DNA of 58,381 bases from Marinilabiliaceae bacterium. GTDB taxonomy: Bacteria > Bacteroidota > Bacteroidia > Bacteroidales > Marinilabiliaceae. The stretch lies in the NCBI GenBank assembly GCA_021443545.1, contig JABUTU010000001.1:1-58381 (forward strand). Reading direction: 5' to 3'. The notes under the pieces were generated by a model. The model saw only the letters and a list, made by a program, of their open reading frames with translations. It had not been told where the DNA came from and ran no database searches. The position numbers and the translations under genes are program-made. This document shows, one piece after another, positions 27,457 to 35,352 of this stretch. Numbering within the stretch: position 1 is the stretch's first letter; the number at the start of each line of letters is the position of its first letter.

Positions 27457-27881
27457 TGGGGAAGGATGTAATTGTAAGTGATGTGAGAACATTGAACAAA
27501 TTGCTTAATCCTGAAGTATTATCTTCAATCCAAAATCTTGATTTGGAGATGATAGTACTTGATTGGCTGAAACTGAATTCTGTACAACAATCTTTGTGCA
27601 TAAAACATGGAATTTGCTCGGTAACTTTAACCGAGAAGGAAGTAATAGAAACTTTTCAAGTATATCAGCAAGATGCCAATCATAGTGTGTGTATTGAACA
27701 ATACGGAGCGCTGGTATATGCAATTCGTCATGATGCATTTTTTGCATCGTTTAACCCACTTATCCAAAAATTAGGAGAAAAATTTGGGATAGCACAATAT
27801 TGGCTTATAGATGGGAAAGATTGTCTATTGCCAATATATACAGTTAACGGATTAATTAATTCAAATTATATCGCCGTATGA
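27456..27881 (+). CDS. Small PIN-like protein, probable toxin partner
   Basis: The 141-aa protein overlaps the XRE/ImmA gene by one base. It begins MGKDVIVSDVRTLNKLL, with an early Asp after a beta-strand as in PIN ribonucleases. It ends with a strand-helix-strand segment (FNPLIQKLGEKFGIAQYWLIDG) resembling the last part of the PIN fold. The acidic residues expected in the middle are not cleanly placed, so the fold assignment is tentative. Gene order (antitoxin-like regulator first, small partner second) and overlap favour a toxin-antitoxin role. There is no signal peptide or membrane segment. A hairpin follows about 26 bases downstream. Confidence 0.55.
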   Translation: MGKDVIVSDVRTLNKLLNPEVLSSIQNLDLEMIVLDWLKLNSVQQSLCIKHGICSVTLTEKEVIETFQVYQQDANHSVCIEQYGALVYAIRHDAFFASFNPLIQKLGEKFGIAQYWLIDGKDCLLPIYTVNGLINSNYIAV

Positions 27882-27907
27882 AAACATGAACTATTATAGG
27901 GCGAAAA

Positions 27908-27937
27908 ACCTCTCACTATCTGCCAATAGCAAGAGGT
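27908..27937 (+). other. Symmetrical hairpin in the 27882-28095 intergenic region
   Basis: ACCTCT-CA-CTAT, loop CTGCCA, ATAG-CA-AGAGGT form a two-part stem with a symmetric CA/CA internal loop. No T-run follows, so a terminator is doubtful. A second dyad, TCGATT (27955-27960) and AATCGA (27984-27989), follows. Otherwise I see no gene in the 214 bases before the DUF4417 start; this may be a regulatory RNA or protein-binding region. Confidence 0.4.
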
Positions 27938-28022
27938 AATAAACTGTTGCCCCCTCGATTTGCACAGTTAGCCTTACCGACAGAATCGAAAGTGACGGGC
28001 ACTAAAGCACTGCAAAAATAGA

Positions 28023-28030
28023 TAAATTTG
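28023..28030 (+). promoter_or_regulatory. Upstream candidate promoter for the DUF4417 cassette
   Basis: TAAATTTG fits the -7 consensus; it would give a leader of about 60 bases. No clear -33 box. Confidence 0.45.
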
Positions 28031-28066
28031 CAATATGACCGAAAATCTTTCAAAATCGAGTAGTAA

Positions 28067-28074
28067 TAAATTTG
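28067..28074 (+). promoter_or_regulatory. Downstream candidate promoter for the DUF4417 cassette
   Basis: A second TAAATTTG, 21 bases before the ATG at 28096, overlaps the in-frame TTG at 28072 and so argues against that start. Confidence 0.45.
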
Positions 28075-28095
28075 TTTAACCCTAAAATTCATAAA

Positions 28096-28824
28096 ATGAA
28101 AGATTTATTCGGTAATATTTGTTCGCAAGAACTATTAGTTAGTTTCCATCGGAAACGATGGAAACAGAGACAATCGCACTACCGTGCACACATTGCTTCT
28201 TTTTGTTACCCAGAAATTACGCGTGATATTGAGAAGATTGGCCCTTATGACATGCCTATCATCAAACCAAACTACGTAATACCATCCGTAACGGACACGA
28301 CACCTTTTGATAGAATTGGTTCAAAGTCGTCAAATAGAGAATCGATCGTCATTTTCTATATCAACGACAATAGATTTGCAACAGCGTTGTCTCACCCATG
28401 GACATACACTGGTAGGTTGTTGCAATACAATTCTGTAATAGCTCCAGACTTGTCGCAATACAGAGATATGGATTATTCTGAGCGAATGTCTCATAATTAC
28501 TGGAATAAGGTATTTACTGCGTACTGGCAGAATCGGGGCGTTAATATCTATCCTAACGTAACTTGGAGTTTGCCAGATAGCTTTGAGTATAGTGCATATG
28601 GCTATCCTCGAAAATCTGTGATTGCTATTAATAGCATGGGTGTGCTTAATAGTAATTTCAGCACATCAATCTGGTTGGAAGGATATAGCTACATGCTAAC
28701 TGCTTTGGAACCTATATGCATCTTGCGATATGGTCCGAAGGTATGTGGAGAAGACGAGAGCATCAGTATTTACTTAGACAACAAACAGATAGAGATTTTA
28801 AGACATGGGAGCAAACGGAAGTAA
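28096..28824 (+). CDS. DUF4417-family protein
   Basis: The protein is 242 aa from ATG 28096 (MKDLFGNICSQELLVSF). The core matches DUF4417 as I recall it: IVIFYINDNRFATALSHPW (about residue 90), APDLSQYRDM, AYWQNRGVNIYPNVTWSLP (about residue 150), and RKSVIAINSMGVL. The function of the family is unknown; members are found in phages and mobile elements, mainly in Firmicutes, and are scarcer in Bacteroidetes. The 3' end overlaps the next gene by 20 bases. There is no signal peptide. Codon use looks less biased and more AT-rich than in the neighbouring conserved genes, consistent with transfer. Confidence 0.75.
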   Translation: MKDLFGNICSQELLVSFHRKRWKQRQSHYRAHIASFCYPEITRDIEKIGPYDMPIIKPNYVIPSVTDTTPFDRIGSKSSNRESIVIFYINDNRFATALSHPWTYTGRLLQYNSVIAPDLSQYRDMDYSERMSHNYWNKVFTAYWQNRGVNIYPNVTWSLPDSFEYSAYGYPRKSVIAINSMGVLNSNFSTSIWLEGYSYMLTALEPICILRYGPKVCGEDESISIYLDNKQIEILRHGSKRK

Positions 28825-29248
28825 AGCAAGTGGGCAATTGGAAGATGCATCCAAACGTCAGTATCATACAGAACATGATATTTCTGACAATATCAAGGTC
28901 ATTGAGGCAAATCAAAAGAATGCCATGGTCAAATTGCCAGAAGAGTGTCATACTCCCAATCGCATCTACGTAGCTATAAATAAACCTGCTACAGAAGGCA
29001 AGTGGAAAAATGATCCATATGCAGGAAAATTAAAGTCCATTGCAGTTTATGGAAGTGACTGCAAAAAGTTGTATGAGATTCACGTTGATCATACTCACAA
29101 TGGGTTAAGTTTTCACTATCATCCGTGGGAAAATGGACATCCCGTTAAAGCTGGAACAGGAAAGAATTCCCCCAATGTAGCCTATGAGCTAACATCAGAT
29201 ATGAAAAAATTGTTAGAAATAGTAAAAAAGGAGGTGCCTCATGTGTAA
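28805..29248 (+). CDS. His-rich MGxxGS protein paired with DUF4417
   Basis: The 147-aa protein opens MGANGSKASGQLEDASKRQY, a low-complexity start like the MGGRGS family encoded beside DUF4417 genes in phages. A middle part reads RIYVAINKPATEGKW…GKLKSIAVYG, followed by a dense His segment (H93, H96, H98, H104, H106, H112, around YEIHVDHTHNG and HYHPWENGHP). That could be a metal-binding or nuclease-like site. The resemblance is from memory of the family pattern, and no function is established. It overlaps its upstream neighbour by 20 bases and its downstream one by 8, so the three are probably made together. Confidence 0.6.
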   Translation: MGANGSKASGQLEDASKRQYHTEHDISDNIKVIEANQKNAMVKLPEECHTPNRIYVAINKPATEGKWKNDPYAGKLKSIAVYGSDCKKLYEIHVDHTHNGLSFHYHPWENGHPVKAGTGKNSPNVAYELTSDMKKLLEIVKKEVPHV

Positions 29249-29603
29249 AGAGACAGAACCAAGAGCTGATTTTATTGGCTACGATTTGTTCGGTTACGAA
29301 TATAATTGTAAGTTTCCACCCAACGTTGAACGTTATGGAAATGAATATCGTGGATATGCCACAGAGAATCAAATGGCATTGTTCTATGATTTCTGTATAC
29401 TCCAATATGGCATTGCTTTCTATTATGAGAATGTTGCATACGAAGCAGAGTTCTCTGACAACGGACCTATTCTAAAAAACTTAGATACTGGCATTGTTCA
29501 GGGACCATTTGACGATGCCATAAAACTGATAGAAGAGTCCAATGTTGGGGATTGCAAACTGATAAACGTCCTTGATAGCTTGGAGAATATCATTTTGCAT
29601 TAA
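29241..29603 (+). CDS. Small acidic protein, third member of the DUF4417 cassette
   Basis: The 120-aa protein overlaps the His-rich gene by eight bases. It is acidic and aromatic (FIGYDLFGYEYNCKFPPNVE, GIAFYYENVAYEAEF) and ends PFDDAIKLIEESNVGDCKL…. Size, acidity and position after a candidate effector resemble immunity proteins of toxin modules, and the C-terminal 'DDAIKLIEE…G.KL' pattern resembles small proteins downstream of MGGRGS genes in phages (recollection, unverified). No membrane segment or signal is present. Confidence 0.55.
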   Translation: MCKETEPRADFIGYDLFGYEYNCKFPPNVERYGNEYRGYATENQMALFYDFCILQYGIAFYYENVAYEAEFSDNGPILKNLDTGIVQGPFDDAIKLIEESNVGDCKLINVLDSLENIILH

Positions 29604-29911
29604 CTGTTAGCATGCTAATTTTGTGAATACCCATACTCCTCCCCTGCCCATTCCGTCCACTAATGGGCTACCGTATCTCTCCATTCGTGTACTTAATAGT
29701 CTGAACATACGACCCATCTTCATTGAAGGATTCCTTGGTGCGATGGATGAGCAAGGAGGAATCGTCATAGCTGGATATGGTTGTTAGACTATACCGTCAT
29801 ACTAATGTTAAGAATGCGTACTTAGTGTACTTTAACACAGGGACGAATGGTATATTATCAAACAACTATCGCTATAATGGTAGGACCGTGCGTCCAGTGC
29901 TGAGGACTAAA
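29604..29911 (+). pseudogene. Decayed C-terminal gene remnant(s)
   Basis: The last frame, ending at TAG 29909-29911, reads NAYLVYFNTGTNGILSNNYR then YNGRTVRPVL, the recognisable C-terminus of Bacteroidetes FISUMP/C-type-lectin-like surface proteins (…YRYxGxxVRPV). Upstream, frames shift and stops appear, so only the tail survives. On the opposite strand, about 29662-29790, a frame ending in TAG reads protein-like (SYDDSSLLIHRTKESFNEDG) but has no start. Which strand the older fragment belonged to is unclear. The stretch is best described as a graveyard of partial genes. Confidence 0.45.
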
Positions 29912-29956
29912 TAGGGAACTTGATTTTTGAATCCTATTTCTTGGGACGAGCAAAGT

Positions 29957-29993
29957 AAAATCTTTGCAAGCAGAATGCTTGCAAAGATTTTTT
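29957..29993. terminator. Strong bidirectional terminator
   Basis: A perfect 16-bp stem (AAAATCTTTGCAAGCA / TGCTTGCAAAGATTTT) with a three-base GAA loop ends in TTTTTT. It can end both the accessory region and the minus-strand glycosyltransferase operon. The 108 bases from here to 30101 hold nothing else I recognise. Confidence 0.9.
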
Positions 29994-30101
29994 GATATCT
30001 CTTCTCCTTATCGATATTTCGAAATAATGAAATAAGACCCCATTTTCTTAAATACACTAAATAATTGAGAAAAAGCTATAAGTTCTAAGATTAGTAAAAA
30101 G

Positions 30102-31355
30102 TCAAATCATATTATGAAACAGCTGCTCGAACTGAGTCGCCTGGTACTGGCGAGTGAACGACCTGATATAATCTAAGCGACTTTTGGCATTAGGTAGCAC
30201 GCAAGAATTTTCCGTCCAAGTCTTAAGCGACCACGAAAGATAATCTTTGAGTGGCTGAACATCGTCAAAGCAGACTCCAGCACCAGCCTCATCCAGAATC
30301 TCCCCTATGACGCCTCCTGAACAAGGCAAACAAATAATAGGACGCTGAGTCGCCATATACTCAAAGAATTTGGTTGTCAATACACCTTTTAATTTCCTAT
30401 TATCAGCCAAAAGAAGCAGTATGTTACTCTCTGGGAGAATCCTCGACACCTCAAGAGCTGATACCCATGGATGTAATTCAACACACTCTTGCAATCCATA
30501 TTTTGCAACGAGAGGCAATACCATGTCACGGCTTTTAGCATCTGTATAGAAAAGCACTCTAATCTTTCCAAGAACATCTATGCCCTCTGAAATCATTACC
30601 CTCAGAGTTTTAAATAAGAGTTCTGGATTTCGAGCCTCTATGCTACCCGTTGGGGTAGAGATAGTACCTGTGAATGATATTGTCAGATGCGTTGTTGGCA
30701 CTGGTTCTGTAGGGCGGAACATCGTAGAATCATAGCCGTTATATATCAACAATGTGTTAGGATTAAATGGTCTTAACATATCAACATTCCATTTAGAAAC
30801 TGTCGTAACAGCTCTTGCCTTCGAAAGAATTAGGTTTCTAACTGGAATCTGTGCCTTTCTCAACCTCCCTGATATACCATTCATAGGCCAAAACGAAGGT
30901 GCTTGCTCATATATATCGCGAATATCCACGAATATAGGAAGGCCTGTCTCCTCAGCAACCCTTGAAGCTGCCATTAAGGGGAAGAAGTTTGAAGTAGAGA
31001 CTAAGATACAGTCGAAACTATTATTTTTAACCTCATCGATAGCAAGTCGATACGCTCTATCGTCAGACATTGTCCATAACTTTCGACCCGACACGACATA
31101 GCCAAATAAATTGCTAAGCAATACTCCTAAACGTTTCCATGAGGGTAGAAAGACTTTAACATCTTTTACAGTTGTTGCATAACCTTCGAGATGTCCGAAA
31201 GAATTCATATCCCGATGATGCAACGAAGCGACTACCGTGACCGTATGTCCCTTCATCGCTAAATTCTTAGTCAGAAATCCCATACGTGGTGCAAACGACG
31301 GAGGAAAATGATCTGCAATCAGCAAAATACTAAGGTGAGATAATATGCTACTCAT
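30102..31355 (-). CDS. GT4-type glycosyltransferase
   Basis: This 417-aa protein has the GT-B layout of family 4. The N-terminal half contains LLIADHFPPSFAPRMGFLTKNL with the Pro/Ala-rich donor-cleft loop, and the C-terminal half has ISFTGTISTPTG, LFYTDAKSRD, and TTKFFEYMATQRPIICLP (the donor-binding EYMAxxxPII motif). No membrane segment is evident. The acceptor is unknown; polysaccharide or glycolipid synthesis is likely, and the GDP-fucose synthase two genes upstream in the same run fits that. It is the last gene of the nine-gene minus-strand run and starts 23 bases after the HD gene ends. Confidence 0.85.
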   Translation of the reverse strand: MSSILSHLSILLIADHFPPSFAPRMGFLTKNLAMKGHTVTVVASLHHRDMNSFGHLEGYATTVKDVKVFLPSWKRLGVLLSNLFGYVVSGRKLWTMSDDRAYRLAIDEVKNNSFDCILVSTSNFFPLMAASRVAEETGLPIFVDIRDIYEQAPSFWPMNGISGRLRKAQIPVRNLILSKARAVTTVSKWNVDMLRPFNPNTLLIYNGYDSTMFRPTEPVPTTHLTISFTGTISTPTGSIEARNPELLFKTLRVMISEGIDVLGKIRVLFYTDAKSRDMVLPLVAKYGLQECVELHPWVSALEVSRILPESNILLLLADNRKLKGVLTTKFFEYMATQRPIICLPCSGGVIGEILDEAGAGVCFDDVQPLKDYLSWSLKTWTENSCVLPNAKSRLDYIRSFTRQYQATQFEQLFHNMI

Positions 31356-31378
31356 AATATAAAAAATTGAGTAGAGGT

Positions 31379-33478
31379 TTATTTCATAAGCTCTGGGTAT
31401 TGAATTCTTGCGTGGTAAATATTCTTTAGTTTATCTTTCATAACCTGCTTTGACACCTCGATATCGTTGAAAGTCAAAGGCGATAGATTAAACTGCTTAT
31501 CTTCGACTTGAGATGTCACAATCCGTTCCACCAATTGATCGATCGACTCATCTGTGTAGGTCTTCAAGCTCTTGCTCGAGGCCTCAACAGCATCAACCAT
31601 CATTGTGATTGCCTGTTCTTTTGTATATGGCGTCGGTCCATTATATGAGAACAACGAGAGATCAGGCTCTTGATCGGGATGGGCATTGCACCAGGCAATA
31701 TAGAAATATTTTGCCGTAGTATTGCCATGATGAGTTGCTATTATATCAATAATCTGGCGTGGTATACCCTTCTTCTTGGCAAGTTGAATACCATTCTGGA
31801 CATGCCTTATCACAATCTGTGCACTCTCTGTAAACTCAAGTTCATTATGCGGATTCACTCCTCCCACCTGATTCTCAGTAAAGAACATAGGAGATACGAT
31901 TTTACCAATATCATGATACATGGCACCTGCTCTGACCAGCATAGCATTTGCTCCAATATGATATGCTACCTCCTGCGCCAGATTGGCAACCTGAATAGAG
32001 TGCTGGAATGTTCCTGGAGCTTTCTCACTCAACTCTCTCAAAAGCGGACTATTGGTATCTGACAACTCGAGCAAAGTAACATCCGAGACAAAAGAAAAAA
32101 TACGCTCCAAGATGTAGACGGCAGGATAACACAATAGTATCAGAATGGAATTAATCGCCAACAACACATAAGGGATAGAGCCTGACGAATGCACAAGATC
32201 ACCAGTCTGCCATATCGTATATCCCCAATAACACAAGGCATAATAGCAGAAGACAAGAATTGCAGTTCTCATGAGTTGCCATCTTCGTGTCAGATTCATA
32301 AGACTAATAATGGCAATCATTCCTGCAGGGATGTGCAACACAAGAAACAACTGACTATTATGCGCCATAAATGAGACAAACAAAATTGTCAGCGTATGTA
32401 TATACATAGCTATTCGGGAATCAAGAAATAGTCGAAGTGTAATAGGCAATATGACATAGGGAACTACAAATGTTATATTCTCGTGTCGCGCCGACAAAAC
32501 ACTTGCACCGACAATAAAGAGCACTACAATGATAAGCACAAAAAGTAATGTGCGAAGATTTGTAAAGACATCTCTATGAAAAAAGAATATAAACAGAAAG
32601 AGTGTCACCATCAGACACAGCGTCATAAGTGCCTCACCAAAAACTATTGGTGTCTCAGTCGTTGATTGTCCATAATGTTCCTCACTTGCCTTACGCAATG
32701 AATCGAGAATCTTAGCCGATCTCTTATCAACAATGTCTCCGGTTCCTATGATTCGCTGTCCTGCAAGGACTTTCCCTTGTGCAATGGAGAGATTATCAAG
32801 ACGTTGCTCAAGCTCAGCATCTGTCTTCTCGGCATCAAAGGTCACATTGGCTATAATCATCTCCGCCAGTGGCAGACTCTGCAATAGTTGTTTATGCCAC
32901 TGAGCATCTGCGCCATATTTCACGTTAAAATCTGCCTGTAGTTTTTCGGAGGCAATCGAATATGCCTCCCTCATAGAATGAAACTCCTCGATACTGAATG
33001 GTTCAAGAATATTTCCACGAATCAGCGACAATTCAGAAAGACCCTCAGAACTAAACAAATCAGGAATCTCAATGACGCCTGTTGCGTATTCTGACGAAAG
33101 GTGTTTGGTTAGAGATTCCGCAACAAATAATAGAACATCCTCCGCATCTATTTCATTAGGGCATAGCAACTGAAACTTCTGAGCAACCGATTCGAGACGC
33201 GGTTTCACCTCATCAAAAACCTGCATCGAACCAATGCTATCCTTACGGAAAATAGGTCGCATATTACGTCTGAGACTATCCCGCTCGGCATTGAGCTCTA
33301 CGTCGGTCTTTATAATCGAGAAGTCAAATGGTGCTATCAGATTCTGATACCTCCACGGCCTTTGCAACTCATATTCATAACTGAACTTTTCAACCTCTGG
33401 AAAAGAAAAAACAATGATTACTGACGAGACAATAAACGCCAGAACCCTGAAAACTCTATTTCGTGTAATCTTGACCAT
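31379..33478 (-). CDS. PgpH-like membrane HD phosphohydrolase (7TMR-HD)
   Basis: The 699-aa protein has an N-terminal transmembrane segment, an extracytoplasmic 7TMR-HD domain (about residues 40-260), a seven-helix membrane core (about 270-460) and a cytoplasmic HD domain. The HD domain shows the His in PGTFQHSIQVANLA, MYHDIGKI (H522-D523), NPHNELEF, HVQNG and ATHHGNT. PgpH proteins hydrolyse cyclic-di-AMP in Firmicutes and Bacteroidetes. The cyclase is not in the window. The HD-domain signature and domain order match PgpH well. It is co-linear with GDP-fucose synthase (22-base gap) and the glycosyltransferase. Confidence 0.9.
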   Translation of the reverse strand: MVKITRNRVFRVLAFIVSSVIIVFSFPEVEKFSYEYELQRPWRYQNLIAPFDFSIIKTDVELNAERDSLRRNMRPIFRKDSIGSMQVFDEVKPRLESVAQKFQLLCPNEIDAEDVLLFVAESLTKHLSSEYATGVIEIPDLFSSEGLSELSLIRGNILEPFSIEEFHSMREAYSIASEKLQADFNVKYGADAQWHKQLLQSLPLAEMIIANVTFDAEKTDAELEQRLDNLSIAQGKVLAGQRIIGTGDIVDKRSAKILDSLRKASEEHYGQSTTETPIVFGEALMTLCLMVTLFLFIFFFHRDVFTNLRTLLFVLIIVVLFIVGASVLSARHENITFVVPYVILPITLRLFLDSRIAMYIHTLTILFVSFMAHNSQLFLVLHIPAGMIAIISLMNLTRRWQLMRTAILVFCYYALCYWGYTIWQTGDLVHSSGSIPYVLLAINSILILLCYPAVYILERIFSFVSDVTLLELSDTNSPLLRELSEKAPGTFQHSIQVANLAQEVAYHIGANAMLVRAGAMYHDIGKIVSPMFFTENQVGGVNPHNELEFTESAQIVIRHVQNGIQLAKKKGIPRQIIDIIATHHGNTTAKYFYIAWCNAHPDQEPDLSLFSYNGPTPYTKEQAITMMVDAVEASSKSLKTYTDESIDQLVERIVTSQVEDKQFNLSPLTFNDIEVSKQVMKDKLKNIYHARIQYPELMK

Positions 33479-33500
33479 TTAACTTTATTTAAGACTAAGT

Positions 33501-34601
33501 CTAACGATTCAGATTCTCAACATACGACTTATACACACCCTCTATACCTTCGTCAAGTGTAATCTTATAGCGCCATCCAAGATTTGCAAGACGCGAGACA
33601 TCCATCAACTTACGAGGCGTTCCATCTGGCTTGGTTGCATCCCAATGAATCTCGCCCTTGAAGCCGATGGTCTTCTTGACCTTCTCTGCCAGTTCTGAAA
33701 TGTGCAACTCTGTACCTGATCCTATATTAATATGCGTATTACGAACCTCTCTCATATTACGCGCATCTACAATATCATTAAAATCGACCTTCTCCATAAG
33801 ATAGACACAAGCATCAGCCATATCATCGGAATGCAGGAACTCACGCAGAGGCTTACCACTACCCCACAGATTCAGTACTACGTCACCTTTATCACCCCTT
33901 GTAAGACCAAATTTTTCAAGAAGCTTGAGGATTCTCTCCTCTGATGCCGAGCCATCGACTTCGTCTACGGGTCGCGCATCTAAATCCTTTCGAATATCGT
34001 CCCATCTGTCCTCCTCTAACGCATGACCGAGATGCATCTTCCTTATCATTGCCGGAAGCACATGGCTATTCTGGAGATTGTAATTGTCGTTCGGGCCATA
34101 TAGATTCGTAGGCATGACAGATATATAGTTGGTTCCATGCTGTATATTATACGACTCGCATATCCTTATACCACAAATCTTTGCGAGAGCATAAGGCTCA
34201 TTAGTATACTCCAATTCATCCGTAAGAAGAGCCTCTTCCTTGATAGGCTGTGGAGCCATGCGTGGATAGATACATGATGAACCGAGGAACATAAGCTTCT
34301 TAACACCATTGCGATAGGCCGAATTAATTATGTTGGTCTCTATTTGCAGATTAATGACAATAAAGTCTGCCCTATAGATGCTATTTGCCATAATACCACC
34401 GACCTTGGCAGCAGCCAGAAAGACATACTCAGGCTTCTCCTCTTCAAAAAAACTCTCAACTGATGCTGCATCTGTCAAATCCAGTTCCGAATGAGACCGA
34501 CCAATTATGTTGGTATAACCCTTATTCTTCAAATTTCTTACAATGGCAGACCCAACCAATCCTCTATGACCTGCTACATATATCTTACTATTCTTTTCCA
34601 T
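33501..34601 (-). CDS. fcl: GDP-L-fucose synthase
   Basis: This NADPH-dependent epimerase-reductase makes GDP-L-fucose from the 4-keto-6-deoxymannose intermediate. The 366-aa SDR protein shows the Rossmann motif GHRGLVGSAIV, the AAAKVGGIMAN segment, SSCIYP (Ser), YALAKICG (Tyr-x3-Lys), and the NLYGPNDNYNLQNSHVLPA loop. It is longer than the E. coli protein because of an insertion near residues 195-235, as in other Bacteroidetes. The partner gmd gene is not next to it, unlike in many genomes. It is followed by the PgpH-like gene and preceded by rlmB, eight bases away. Confidence 0.93.
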   Translation of the reverse strand: MEKNSKIYVAGHRGLVGSAIVRNLKNKGYTNIIGRSHSELDLTDAASVESFFEEEKPEYVFLAAAKVGGIMANSIYRADFIVINLQIETNIINSAYRNGVKKLMFLGSSCIYPRMAPQPIKEEALLTDELEYTNEPYALAKICGIRICESYNIQHGTNYISVMPTNLYGPNDNYNLQNSHVLPAMIRKMHLGHALEEDRWDDIRKDLDARPVDEVDGSASEERILKLLEKFGLTRGDKGDVVLNLWGSGKPLREFLHSDDMADACVYLMEKVDFNDIVDARNMREVRNTHINIGSGTELHISELAEKVKKTIGFKGEIHWDATKPDGTPRKLMDVSRLANLGWRYKITLDEGIEGVYKSYVENLNR

Positions 34602-34609
34602 GATATACT

Positions 34610-35350
34610 CTATTTTGTTCTCTGTCTTTTTGTTTCAAAAAGCAATATTCCAGCTGCAACTGATACATTCAGACTCTCAATTGAGCCCTCCATAGGTATG
34701 CAAGCTCTTGCATCTGCCAGTTTAAGAAGCTGATTAGATATACCTTTGTCCTCAGAACCCATTATCAGCAATGTAGGTTTCTTTAAATCAACGGAATAGT
34801 AATCATCAGCCCCATGTTCAGTGACACAGACTACCTGAATGCCATTACCCTTCAACATTTTTACTGCCAGATACAGGTTTCCACTCTTGCATATCGGCAT
34901 GTGATGCAATGCTCCTGCCGAAGTCTTTACGCTCTCGCCGTTGATTGGCGCAGAACCTTTGGTTGGCACAATGATTCCCTGAACACCCGCACAATGTGCA
35001 GTACGTACTATTGCTCCGAAATTACGCACATCGGTCACACCATCAAGCATGAGCAACAAAGGAGTCTTATCAGAAGCTCTCAACTTTTCTATCAGTTCTT
35101 CAAGCGTAAGATATTCGATGGCACTCATCAGCGCCACGACTCCCTGATGATTGCCCGTTGTGATACGGTCCAAAACTTCAGCCTCAGTATATTGTATGCG
35201 TATCCTCTTTTCATTACACAACTTTTGAAGTTGCCCGAACAATTCGCCATTCAAGCCCTTTCTTGCAATAATCTTATCTACTTCCTTTCCAGCTATTATC
35301 GCCTCTTGAATGGCACGTATGCCAAATATATAGTTCTCCTTTTCTTCCAT
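34610..35350 (-). CDS. rlmB: 23S rRNA 2'-O-methyltransferase RlmB-type (SpoU/TrmH)
   Basis: RlmB methylates the ribose of a guanosine (G2251 in E. coli) in 23S rRNA. The 246-aa protein has the SpoU substrate-binding N-domain (IFGIRAIQEAI) and the knotted MTase domain with DGVTDVRNFGAIVRTA, LIMGSEDKGIS and the final IPMEGSIESLNVSVAAGILLFE. These are the three SpoU motifs in order. Paralogous TrmH-type enzymes exist, so the exact nucleotide is inferred. Its start is two bases after pepF stops, consistent with co-translation. Confidence 0.88.
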   Translation of the reverse strand: MEEKENYIFGIRAIQEAIIAGKEVDKIIARKGLNGELFGQLQKLCNEKRIRIQYTEAEVLDRITTGNHQGVVALMSAIEYLTLEELIEKLRASDKTPLLLMLDGVTDVRNFGAIVRTAHCAGVQGIIVPTKGSAPINGESVKTSAGALHHMPICKSGNLYLAVKMLKGNGIQVVCVTEHGADDYYSVDLKKPTLLIMGSEDKGISNQLLKLADARACIPMEGSIESLNVSVAAGILLFETKRQRTK

Positions 35351-35352
35351 CT

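Noticed and set aside
25875-29993. Complete prophage or integrative element
   Set aside because: No integrase, terminase, capsid, relaxase or flanking direct repeats were found; only small accessory units and remnants.
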